Assembly (NCBI GenBank): GCA_016874945.1 | Contig: VGSO01000192.1 | Span: forward strand, 1-5,926 | Origin: Deltaproteobacteria bacterium | Lineage (GTDB): Bacteria > Desulfobacterota > Desulfobaccia > Desulfobaccales > 0-14-0-80-60-11 | Reading direction: 5' to 3' | Length of the DNA stretch: 5,926 nucleotides | In this document: positions 1 through 5,652 of the stretch, piece after piece | Layout of the letters: every line of letters starts with the position of its first letter | Position numbering within the stretch: the stretch's first letter is position 1 | Program-made: the position numbers and the translations under genes | Notes under the pieces: generated by a model | What the model saw: the letters and a program-made list of their open reading frames with translations, nothing else | What the model was told of the DNA's origin: nothing | The model's database searches: none

Positions 1-348
1 GAGCGCTATCCCAACGCCGTCCGAGTGCGCTTGGTCCTGGATAACTTGAACACCCACGGTCTTGCTTCCCTCTATGAAACGTTTGAACCTCAAGAGGCCC
101 GGCGTTTGGCAGAGCGCCTTGAGTTTCATTACACCCCCAAGCATGGCAGTTGGCTCAACATGGCGGAGATCGAGTTAAGCGCCCTTACTGGGCAATGCTT
201 GGATCGTCGCATCCCCGCTCTGGAAACCTTGCGAAACTACATGGCCGCCTGGGAGAATTACCGAAACAACCGTCAATCAAAAATAAATTGGCGTTTCTCT
301 ACAGCCGATGCCAGGATAAGGCTGAAGCGCCTTTATCCGAAACTATAA
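1..348 (+). CDS. IS630-family transposase, C-terminal part (5' end outside the window)
   Basis: The frame is open from base 1 and ends at a TAA at 346-348, giving about 115 residues of the C-terminal half of a DDE transposase. The protein would catalyse cut-and-paste transposition of its own element. A hydrophobic strand ending in LVLDNLNTH carries the second catalytic aspartate. About 42 residues later, HYTPKHGSWLNMAEIE carries the NxxE-type catalytic glutamate. The tail LDRRIPALETL, then WRFSTADARIRLKRLYP, matches the usual end of this IS630 subgroup. A GTG at 25 is an internal codon and not the start, because in-frame coding sequence continues upstream of it. The first catalytic aspartate and the N-terminal helix-turn-helix are outside the window, so intactness cannot be judged. 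The gene converges on livF, with only 34 bases between the two stop codons. Confidence 0.88.
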   Translation, partial: ERYPNAVRVRLVLDNLNTHGLASLYETFEPQEARRLAERLEFHYTPKHGSWLNMAEIELSALTGQCLDRRIPALETLRNYMAAWENYRNNRQSKINWRFSTADARIRLKRLYPKL

Positions 349-382
349 ATGATACATGGTACTAGGTGGTGAAATATCAGGC
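1..382 (+). mobile_element. Right-hand portion of an IS630-type insertion sequence (end not resolved)
   Basis: The transposase reading frame implies that an IS630 element occupies the left edge. Its right end must lie between the transposase stop (348) and the livF stop codon (383-385), so the 34 bases 349-382 should hold most or all of the right terminal repeat. IS630 elements insert at TA, and a TA occurs at 362-363, but the left terminal repeat is not in the window and the boundary cannot be fixed. The insertion lies just past the last operon gene and leaves livF intact. Confidence 0.5.
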
Positions 383-1102
383 TTAATGCCCCACCACCCC
401 CAGGTAGGCCTGGCGGATCTCGTCGTTTTTCATGAGTTGGCGGGCTTCGCCTTCCAGCCAGATTTTCCCCTGGGCCAGGACGTAGGCGTAGTCGCTCACC
501 GCCAGGGCCATGTTGACGTTCTGTTCCACCAGGAGCATGGTGAGCCCCGTTCCCTTCAGGCGCACCAGGGTTTCAAAGAGGGTGAGGGAGAGTAGGGGGG
601 ATAGGCCCAGGGAGAGCTCGTCCAGCATGAGGATTTCCGGCTCCGCCATCAAACCCCGGCCCACCGCCACCATCTGCTGTTCGCCGCCGCTCAGGGTGCC
701 GGCTTTCTGGTGCGCCCGCTCCTGCAAGCGGGGGAAGAGGTCATAGACTTTTTCCAGGTTCTGTTTGAAATTGGCCCGGGCCCGGGAAGAAAAGGCGCCC
801 ATTTCCAGGTTTTCATAGACCGTCATGGTGGTGAACAACTGGCGGCCCTCGGGCACTAGGACCATGCCGGCCTTGGCCCGGGCGTGGGGACTCATGTTAG
901 TGACATCCCGGTCCCCGAAGGTCACCGTGCCCTGCCGGGGCTTCAGCAGGCCCATGACGGTGCTCAAAAGGGTGGTTTTGCCCACGCCGTTGGATCCCAC
1001 CAGGGTGGTGAGCTTGCCCTTCTCCAGGTTCAGGTCCACCCCCCAGAGGATCTGGACTTCTCCGTATCCCGACGCCAGGCTTTTTACTTCCATTAAGGCC
1101 AT
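383..1102 (-). CDS. livF: Branched-chain amino-acid ABC transporter, ATP-binding protein LivF
   Basis: This 239-residue protein has the usual LivF length. It is one of two cytoplasmic ATPases that power amino-acid import through LivHM. The motifs are in order: Walker A GSNGVGKTT (36-44), a Q-loop in VPEGRQLF (Gln88), ABC signature LSGGEQQ (137-143), Walker B ILMLD with catalytic Glu162 (157-162), and LLVEQN near 190-195. The last has Gln where most ABC ATPases have the switch histidine, which is normal for LivF. The start is ATG at 1102 with AGGA (1112-1115) nine bases upstream; a second ATG nine bases inside the gene lacks a well-placed ribosome site. It is the last gene of the operon. It is separated from livG by 213 bases of repeat DNA, whereas livG and livF usually abut, so co-transcription through that gap is inferred. 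No clear terminator follows the stop. Confidence 0.95.
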   Translation of the reverse strand: MALMEVKSLASGYGEVQILWGVDLNLEKGKLTTLVGSNGVGKTTLLSTVMGLLKPRQGTVTFGDRDVTNMSPHARAKAGMVLVPEGRQLFTTMTVYENLEMGAFSSRARANFKQNLEKVYDLFPRLQERAHQKAGTLSGGEQQMVAVGRGLMAEPEILMLDELSLGLSPLLSLTLFETLVRLKGTGLTMLLVEQNVNMALAVSDYAYVLAQGKIWLEGEARQLMKNDEIRQAYLGVVGH

Positions 1103-1123
1103 AAATATTAATCCTGGTTATTT

Positions 1124-1157
1124 TTTCTCGTTCCCAAGTTTAATTGGCAACGAGAAA
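1124..1157. repeat. Short palindromic repeat, 14-base arms, 6-base loop
   Basis: TTTCTCGTTCCCAA (1124-1137) and TTGGCAACGAGAAA (1144-1157) are reverse complements except for one C/C mismatch (1133 against 1148). The loop is GTTTAA. The core CTCGTTCCCAAG resembles a palindrome I recall as scattered through many bacterial genomes. It lies 22 bases upstream of the livF start, so it would form a hairpin in the livF leader of the transcript. On the minus strand it is followed by A residues and not U residues, so it is not a conventional terminator in the operon direction. Confidence 0.75.
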
Positions 1158-1171
1158 TACTGAAAACTAAA

Positions 1172-1303
1172 GAGGCTCTTGCAAAATTCATTTTGAGGCT
1201 GCGATTTTCCCCTGTTGCTTAAAGAAATATCCGGTGGCACGGGCTTTCCAGCCTGTGCCGGCGCAGGCTGAAGCCTGCGGCTACATAATTTTGCAAGAGG
1301 CTC
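1172..1303. mobile_element. MITE-like element with 17-base terminal inverted repeats and TAAA flanks
   Basis: The left end GAGGCTCTTGCAAAATT (1172-1188) and the reverse complement of the right end (1287-1303) agree at 16 of 17 positions. The sequence TAAA directly abuts both ends (1168-1171 and 1304-1307), as expected for a target-site duplication. The 132 bases between them code for nothing. They hold two hairpins: GGCACGGGCT with AGCCTGTGCC (1234-1243 with 1248-1257, one G-T pair) and CGCAGGCT with AGCCTGCG (1262-1269 with 1272-1279). This is the architecture of a non-autonomous transposable element inserted between livG and livF. The terminal sequence recalls some IS5-group ends, but the parent element is not identifiable here. 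The bounds could shift by one base because A/T flanks the repeat. Confidence 0.65.
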
Positions 1304-1315
1304 TAAAAACTGTCT

Positions 1316-2059
1316 TTATTCCCCCAAGAGCCGGGCGGTCATCTCCGGATCGCCCAGGTATGCCTCGATGACCTGGGGGTTGTCCACCACTTCCTGGGGC
1401 AGCCCCTCCGCGATGAGCACGCCGTAGTCCAGCACCAACACCCGGTCCGAGACGTTCATCACCGCCTGCATGACGTGTTCAATCATCAGGATGGTGATCC
1501 CCTGGCCCCGGATGCCCCGGATGGTGTCCAATATGGCGTCGATTTCACTGGGATTAAGCCCCGCCAGCACTTCGTCCAACAAGATAAGATAGGGACGGGC
1601 CGCCAGGGCCCGGGCCATTTCCAGCCGCTTCTTCTGGGCCACATTGAGGCTGCCCGCGAGCATGTGCCCCCGCTCGATGAGTCCCACCTGGGACAGGGCC
1701 TCATCGGCCCTCACCGCCGCGGCGGACAAAGACAGCCCTTCCCGGCCGTAGCAGGCCCCCACCATGACGTTTTCCCGCACCGTGAGTTCATGCAGGGGCC
1801 GCACCACCTGGTGGGCCCGGGCCATTCCCCGGCGGGCCACTTCATAAGAGGGCAGCCCGGTGATGTCTTCCCCCCGGAAGATAACCTTGCCTTCCTCCGG
1901 CTCAAAAACCCCGTTAACTACGTTAAAGAGGGTGGTCTTGCCTGCGCCGTTGGGACCGATAAGGCCCATAATCTTCCCTTCGGCCAACTCAAAGGAGACG
2001 TCCGTCAGGGCCTGGAGGCCCCCAAAGCGCTTGCTGACCCCGGTTACCTGTAGCATCAT
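1316..2059 (-). CDS. livG: Branched-chain amino-acid ABC transporter, ATP-binding protein LivG
   Basis: This 247-residue ATPase is the partner of LivF. Visible motifs are Walker A GPNGAGKTT (35-43), a Q-loop in ARAHQVV (Gln84), Walker B LILLD with catalytic Glu163 (158-163), a D-loop region AGLNPSE and switch histidine His195 in ILMIEH. The signature segment is degenerate: LNVAQ (138-142) replaces LSGGQ, though the following RLEMARAL is well conserved. The start was chosen as the ATG at 2059, which overlaps the livM stop as ATGA. It has GGAG nine bases upstream and begins MMLQVTGVSKRFGG like other LivG proteins. The frame stays open to an ATG at 2101, but that adds 14 residues unlike the family. 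The overlap implies translational coupling with livM. About 50 C-terminal residues carry the usual LivG tail ending in DPEMTARLLGE. Confidence 0.94.
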   Translation of the reverse strand: MMLQVTGVSKRFGGLQALTDVSFELAEGKIMGLIGPNGAGKTTLFNVVNGVFEPEEGKVIFRGEDITGLPSYEVARRGMARAHQVVRPLHELTVRENVMVGACYGREGLSLSAAAVRADEALSQVGLIERGHMLAGSLNVAQKKRLEMARALAARPYLILLDEVLAGLNPSEIDAILDTIRGIRGQGITILMIEHVMQAVMNVSDRVLVLDYGVLIAEGLPQEVVDNPQVIEAYLGDPEMTARLLGE

Positions 2060-3024
2060 TCCAGAAATCTCCGAACGCGGGGGAAACGTCCCCGCACCCA
2101 ACCCACCGCCCCCGCGGGTACAAAGAGTATAATAAGCAGGAGGAACACCCCGGCCACCGCCAGGTGCAGGTCCTTAAAAATGGGGCTGGTGAGGAGATAG
2201 CCCCGCAGACCCTGGTAAGTGACGGCCCCCACCATGGGTCCTAGGACCAGGCCCTGGCCGCCCAGCATGACCATTACCAGGGACTCGATGGACATGTGCA
2301 GTTGGAAGGCGTCCCCCGGCTCCACGTTGCCGTTTTTGAAAAAGTACAGGGTGCCGATAACCCCCGGGAAAAAGGCGGAAATGGTGAAGGTGATGGTCTT
2401 GGCCCGGGGCGCCTTCACTCCCATGACCATGGCCGCGTCTTCATCCTCCCGGATGGCCATCAGCCCCAGGCCGAAGCGGGAGTGTTTCACCAGAAAGCTC
2501 ACCAGGACCACCGCCAGGGTCGCCACCCAGAGGAGGATGAAGGTGAGCCACAGGGCTTTCCCGGCGCCGCCGTATCGCTCGTAAGCCGCGAAGTTGACAA
2601 ACAGGCCGGTGGCCCCGCCGAAAGGCTCGAAGTTGCTGACAAAGGCCCGGGCCGCCTCATTGATCCCGATGGTGGCCAGGGCGAAATAGGCCCCTCGCAG
2701 GCGCAGGACTGCCATCCCCAGCAGCCCCGCCAGGACGGCGCTCAACGCACCCCCGGCGATGGCCGCCAGAAACAGGTTCCAATCGTGCTGGCTCAACAGG
2801 AAAAACCCGAAGTAGCCCCCCAGGCCGAAAAAGACGATATGGCCGAAGCTCACGTAGCCGGTGTAGCCCAGCAGAATGTTGAGGCTGGACGCCATGGCTA
2901 CGAACATCATCAGGGTGAACGCGGTTTCCCGGGCGGTGTCCTGGCCCATGATTAAAATGATCAGACCCCAGGCAAACACCAGGGCCAGGGGTATCCAGAA
3001 CCCGGGGAGCTTCCACGTCCTCAT
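2056..3024 (-). CDS. livM: Branched-chain amino-acid ABC transporter, permease LivM
   Basis: This 322-residue, strongly hydrophobic inner-membrane protein forms the translocation pore together with LivH. Hydrophobic segments fall near residues 10-27, 35-52, 60-77, 84-107, 158-179, 211-229, 245-270 and 285-308. Family signatures are visible: LLGYTGYVSFGH followed by FFGLGGYFG (51-73), RGAYFALATIG (110-120), the cytoplasmic coupling-loop segment AIREDEDAAMVMGV (190-203), which contacts the ATPase, and MLGGQGLVLGPMVGA (253-267). The ATG at 3024 follows the livH stop TAG with no intervening base. A GGGGG run about ten bases upstream, inside livH, is a plausible ribosome site. The 3' end overlaps livG by four bases. 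The basic tail RGRFPRVRRFLE suits a cytoplasmic C-terminus. Confidence 0.95.
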   Translation of the reverse strand: MRTWKLPGFWIPLALVFAWGLIILIMGQDTARETAFTLMMFVAMASSLNILLGYTGYVSFGHIVFFGLGGYFGFFLLSQHDWNLFLAAIAGGALSAVLAGLLGMAVLRLRGAYFALATIGINEAARAFVSNFEPFGGATGLFVNFAAYERYGGAGKALWLTFILLWVATLAVVLVSFLVKHSRFGLGLMAIREDEDAAMVMGVKAPRAKTITFTISAFFPGVIGTLYFFKNGNVEPGDAFQLHMSIESLVMVMLGGQGLVLGPMVGAVTYQGLRGYLLTSPIFKDLHLAVAGVFLLLIILFVPAGAVGWVRGRFPRVRRFLE

Positions 3025-3882
3025 CTACTTGGCCCCCAACAGGCCGCTGGGCTTGAACAGCAGGACCAGGATAAAGAGGCCGAATTCCACCACCGGCACC
3101 CAGCTCACCGGCATGAAGGTGGGGATGAGCCCCTCCAGTCCTCCCAGCAGCAGCCCGCCGATGAGCGCGCCCAGGGGATTGCCCAGGCCGCCCAGGACGC
3201 AGATGACGAAGGACTTCAACTCATAAGGTCCGCCGCTTAGGATGGTAAAGGGGAAGAAGGTGGAGATGAGGCCCCCGGCCACCGCGGCCAGCATGGTGCC
3301 CAGGCCGAAGCTCAGGGCCAGGATCCAGGCGGACGGAATGCCCATAAGTTCCGCGGCCTTGCGGTTGTTGGCCACGGCCCGGATGGCCTTGCCCGGCCGG
3401 GTGAAATAAAGGAAAAGATAGAGGGCCGCGGTGAACAGAATCGCCCCCAGGGCCGCCACCAGGCGGGTGGCGGGCACGGTGATGGGGCCCACCTCCAGGG
3501 ACCCCAGGGAAAAGTCGATGTTATGGGGCGAGGTGGTGAAGACCGCGGTGCCCACTCCGATCAAGATCATGTTCACCGCAAAGGTGGCCAACAGGGTGGA
3601 GAGGTGGGGCGCATTGAGCACCCGGTGCACCGCCACGCCGTAGATGAGAAACCCGAAAACCAGACCCATGCCCGCCACCGCCAGAAGGGCCAGGTATGGG
3701 TTACAGCCGCCCTTGAGGAACAAAAGATAAGTGCCGAACATCCCCAGGGCGATGACCGGGCCGTGAGCCAGGTTGATCACCGTCATCACGCCCCAGATGA
3801 GGGAAAGCCCCACGGCCGCCAGGCCGTAAACAAACCCCAGAAGCAGTCCGTCAGTCAAGGAAGAGAGCAACTGTCCCAACAC
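3025..3882 (-). CDS. livH: Branched-chain amino-acid ABC transporter, permease LivH
   Basis: This 285-residue inner-membrane permease is the LivM partner. It begins with the typical LivH segment LTDGLLLGFVYGLAAVGLSL (9-28), followed by IWGVMTVINLAHG (29-41). The ATPase-coupling loop is visible as RAVANNRKAAELMGI (168-182), and the C-terminal glycine-rich CVLGGLGNPLGALIGG runs from 228 to 243. The GTG at 3882 was chosen as the start. It has GAGAGG eight bases upstream, and the resulting N-terminus matches the family. The frame stays open to a TTG at 3948, but the extra 22 residues come from a short-repeat tract and have no ribosome site. Residue 1 is therefore Met read from GTG. The stop TAG touches the livM ATG directly, which suggests coupled translation. 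A 91-base spacer separates it from the upstream binding-protein gene. Confidence 0.94.
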   Translation of the reverse strand: MLGQLLSSLTDGLLLGFVYGLAAVGLSLIWGVMTVINLAHGPVIALGMFGTYLLFLKGGCNPYLALLAVAGMGLVFGFLIYGVAVHRVLNAPHLSTLLATFAVNMILIGVGTAVFTTSPHNIDFSLGSLEVGPITVPATRLVAALGAILFTAALYLFLYFTRPGKAIRAVANNRKAAELMGIPSAWILALSFGLGTMLAAVAGGLISTFFPFTILSGGPYELKSFVICVLGGLGNPLGALIGGLLLGGLEGLIPTFMPVSWVPVVEFGLFILVLLFKPSGLLGAK

Positions 3883-3901
3883 GCCGCGTACCTCTCTTAA
3901 A

Positions 3902-3958
3902 CAGTGAGCAGATAGCAGTGAGCTGTGAGCAGTTAGTTCTTCGTCCAACTGCTCACTG
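3902..3958. repeat. Short direct and inverted repeats in the livK-livH spacer
   Basis: CAGTGAGC occurs at 3902-3909 and again at 3916-3923, followed by a variant TGTGAGCAG. GTGAGCAGTT (3925-3934) pairs perfectly with AACTGCTCAC (3947-3956) across a 12-base loop, and GCTCACTG at 3951-3958 is the inverse of the CAGTGAGC unit. The tract fills most of the 91 bases between the binding-protein stop and the livH start. In the operon transcript it could form a hairpin between the abundant binding-protein message and the permease message. Intercistronic hairpins that stabilise upstream binding-protein mRNA are known in other ABC operons; that role here is inference. No U-tract follows, so it is not a simple terminator. 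Confidence 0.7.
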
Positions 3959-3973
3959 GTTACTGATTACTCT

Positions 3974-5230
3974 TCATTTGGTGCGGTAAGGAGCCACCTC
4001 CCCGGTCTTGCTGGCCTCGGGCCATACCACCTGCTTAAACAGCTTCCCCTGGGCGTCTTTCTGCCACTGGATGTAAATCATGTCGTGGCCCAACTGGAGA
4101 CCGTGATTCTTGGGGGTGGCGTCAAACTTGACCCGGCCGTAAAAGGTGTAAATGTCCAGGGCGTCCAGCACCTCCTTGACCTTGGCGGTGTCGGTGGCGC
4201 CGGACTGCTCAATGGCCTTCTGGAGCAGCAGGCCCGCCACGTAGCCCCCGGCGCTGTGATAAGTGGGCTCTTCCTTGGCCTTGGCCCGGTAGGTCTCGGT
4301 GAATTCCTTCACTGTGGGTCCATACCATTCCTTGCCCTCCGCCTTGGCCGCCTCGGGGCTGTACTTGGCCTGGGGCTCCCACTGGCTGGGTCCGATCACT
4401 CCATTGGCGGCCTCGCCCAGTTCGGCGAACTTGTCTTCCGGAGGGGCCACCAGCAGGGCCACCATTTTGGCCTTCATGCCCTTCTCAAAGAGCTGCTTGG
4501 CAAAGGTGCTGGTATCGGCAAAGTGGCCGCCGCCCATCACCGCGTCCACCCCCGCGGGAATCTTGTTGATAAAGGGCGCGAAGTCCGTGGCGCCGGGCTC
4601 ATACCCCTCGAATAGCACCACCTGGTAGCCCTTGTCCGTGGCGTAAGCTTTAAGGGCGTTCACCACGTCGGTGGAGAATTTGTCTTTCTCATTGATGATG
4701 GCCACCTTTTTGGCCTGGGGGTCCATCTTGGCCAGCAGGTCGATGGCGCCGGTTAAGTACCGGGAAGCAGGAGTATAGGTCTGGAAGACCAGGGAAAAGC
4801 CCTTCTTATAGGTGGAATCGGAGGCCGCGCCCGCAGTGATGAGGATCCGGTTGTTTTGCTGCGAGATTACCGCGGCGGCGTCCGCCAGACCGCTGGAGTA
4901 AGGGCTGATGAGAAAGTCGGCCTTGTCCTGGTTGATGAGCCTGGTGTAAAGCTCCTGGACCCGTTCCTTCTTGCTTTCGTCGTCATAAAACTTGGCTTCG
5001 AACTTGACCACCGTGCCGTCGGGCAACTTCGCGCCGCCCTTGGCGTTCACCTGGTCAACCCACAGGTTCAAGCCGTTAACCTGGCGCATGCCTTCTACGT
5101 TGAGTTTGCCCGTCTGGGAGGCGGTAAAGCCGATAACCACCTTCTTTTCCGCGGCTCCTAAGGGAGAAAGTCCCAGGATTAGGCCCAAAATCGCCAGGCC
5201 CGCCACCAAGCACACGCCCTTACTTTTCAT
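3974..5230 (-). CDS. livK: Periplasmic amino-acid binding protein of the ABC importer (LivJ/LivK type)
   Basis: This 418-residue type-1 periplasmic binding protein (Peripla_BP_6 / leucine-binding family) delivers ligand to LivHM. A signal peptide is clear: basic MKSKG, a hydrophobic stretch at 6-21, then SPLGAA with predicted cleavage after Ala27. There is no lipobox cysteine near that site. The mature protein opens with KKVVIGFTASQTGKLNVEG, typical of the family. Segments SPYSSG (109-114) and TAGAAS (132-137) lie where family members bind the amino-acid carboxylate and amino groups. YHSAGGYVAGLLLQKAI, about 75 residues before the C-terminus, is another family hallmark. It is longer than E. 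coli LivJ/LivK (about 370 residues) but normal for HAAT-type proteins of other phyla. The ATG at 5230 has AAAGGAGG (5235-5242) four bases upstream, the strongest ribosome site in the operon. The exact ligand is uncertain; livJ would be an equally fair symbol. Confidence 0.9.
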   Translation of the reverse strand: MKSKGVCLVAGLAILGLILGLSPLGAAEKKVVIGFTASQTGKLNVEGMRQVNGLNLWVDQVNAKGGAKLPDGTVVKFEAKFYDDESKKERVQELYTRLINQDKADFLISPYSSGLADAAAVISQQNNRILITAGAASDSTYKKGFSLVFQTYTPASRYLTGAIDLLAKMDPQAKKVAIINEKDKFSTDVVNALKAYATDKGYQVVLFEGYEPGATDFAPFINKIPAGVDAVMGGGHFADTSTFAKQLFEKGMKAKMVALLVAPPEDKFAELGEAANGVIGPSQWEPQAKYSPEAAKAEGKEWYGPTVKEFTETYRAKAKEEPTYHSAGGYVAGLLLQKAIEQSGATDTAKVKEVLDALDIYTFYGRVKFDATPKNHGLQLGHDMIYIQWQKDAQGKLFKQVVWPEASKTGEVAPYRTK

Positions 5231-5342
5231 GCTGCCTCCTTTGGTGTATTGTCGTCAATCTACCTAAAATTCCGTCAATAAAGCTCCAACTGGTCATATA
5301 TAACCTCATTTTCACCAATTTAAAAGTTTTATTATGAGGTTA
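5231..5342 (-). promoter_or_regulatory. Leader and probable promoter region of the liv operon, with strong Shine-Dalgarno
   Basis: This is the AT-rich stretch directly upstream of the first operon gene, so the operon promoter should lie here or slightly further upstream. The Shine-Dalgarno AAAGGAGG reads on the minus strand at 5242-5235. Candidate sigma-70-like boxes on the minus strand include a TTATAT near 5304-5299, with a weak CTTTTA about 17 bases upstream. A TTGACG (5277-5272) lacks a good -10 partner. None is strong enough to name as the promoter. The interval also contains the inverted repeat listed separately. Confidence 0.4.
5301..5342. promoter_or_regulatory. Inverted repeat, possible operator upstream of the binding-protein gene
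   Basis: TAACCTCAT (5301-5309) and ATGAGGTTA (5334-5342) are perfect 9-base inverted repeats separated by 24 AT-rich bases. The repeat lies about 70-110 bases upstream of the start codon, where a transcription factor could act on the operon. The left half overlaps the candidate -10 box. Two half-sites with centres 33 bases apart, about three helical turns, would suit a dimer or DNA-looping regulator. No regulator gene is in the window and the role is inferred. Confidence 0.35.
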
Positions 5343-5372
5343 CAGGGGTTGCCCAAAGTAATTTCCCCTTAG

Positions 5373-5423
5373 GGGCACGGCGAGCCGTGCCCAAGGTACA
5401 GGGGCACAGCACGCTGTGCCCCT
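5373..5423. repeat. Two tandem GC-rich hairpin repeats
   Basis: The first copy pairs GGGCACGGC (5373-5381) with GCCGTGCCC (5384-5392) around a GA loop. The second pairs AGGGGCACAGC (5400-5410) with GCTGTGCCCCT (5413-5423) around AC. Both stems are perfect. The copies differ at one stem pair, G-C in the first and A-T in the second, so pairing is kept. Palindromes of this GGGGCACRGC type recur between genes in many bacterial genomes. They lie about 140-190 bases upstream of the binding-protein start, in otherwise non-coding DNA. Confidence 0.75.
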
Positions 5424-5486
5424 ACGTCAAAAAACCATCGGAAAAAACTTTTGGCAATCGCTATAAGTGGATTTTTTGGCTGTCGC

Positions 5487-5520
5487 AGGGAGAAAAGCAG
5501 CCGCAGTTTTAGGCTGCGGC
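5487..5520 (-). terminator. Weak terminator-like hairpin on the minus strand
   Basis: GCCGCAG (5500-5506) and CTGCGGC (5514-5520) form a perfect 7-base stem with a 7-base loop. Read on the minus strand, the stem is followed by TGCTTTTCTC, a short and interrupted T tract. It could terminate transcription arriving from the possible gene at the right edge before the liv promoter, or it may be one more repeat hairpin. Confidence 0.25.
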
Positions 5521-5540
5521 AAATGCCCAGAAAATAAAAG

Positions 5541-5566
5541 GCGCCGGCTGGAGAGTCTGGCTACAT
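5541..5566 (+). repeat. Degenerate copy of a motif inside the 1172-1303 element
   Basis: These 26 bases match 1261-1286, inside the MITE-like element between livG and livF, at 20 of 26 positions without gaps. Both share GCGC, GGCTG and a terminal GGCTACAT. The neighbouring terminal repeats of that element are not present here, so only the inner module is shared. The match is modest and could partly reflect a common palindromic composition. Confidence 0.4.
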
Positions 5567-5652
5567 TTCAGAATAAAGTGAAAGCGGAGGGTGCGTCTGA
5601 CGCATAAGCCGGGGCGGGAAGAGGGGCCATGCGACCCTTTCTTGGCCCGTAA

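Noticed and set aside
515..535. Gln in place of the switch histidine in LivF as a possible defect
   Set aside because: The VEQN form is the normal state in LivF proteins, so it is a family feature and not a lesion.
1475..2053. 192-codon open frame on the plus strand
   Set aside because: It is entirely antisense to livG and is explained by the high G/C third-position bias. The translation matches no recognisable family and has no independent ribosome site.
2060..2101. 14-codon N-terminal extension of LivG from the ATG at 2101
   Set aside because: It lies inside livM and is unlike the family. The ATG at 2059 gives the classical ATGA overlap and has GGAG nine bases upstream.
2296..2955. 219-codon open frame on the plus strand
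   Set aside because: It is antisense to livM, with a low-complexity Gln/Gly/His-rich translation typical of a shadow frame.
3883..3948. 22-codon N-terminal extension of LivH from a TTG
   Set aside because: The extension is encoded by short repeats and has no ribosome site, while the GTG at 3882 has GAGAGG eight bases upstream and gives a normal LivH N-terminus.
3902..3958. Short repeats as a possible CRISPR array
   Set aside because: The units are only 8-10 bases, irregularly spaced, partly inverted and without spacers of even length.
4085..4615. 176-codon open frame on the plus strand
   Set aside because: It is antisense to the binding-protein gene, whose own frame has a clear signal peptide and family motifs.
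5629..5652. Seven-codon frame starting ATGCGACCC, preceded by a purine-rich stretch
   Set aside because: It is too short to assess, its stop runs into the repeat element, and nothing nearby suggests a leader peptide on the plus strand.
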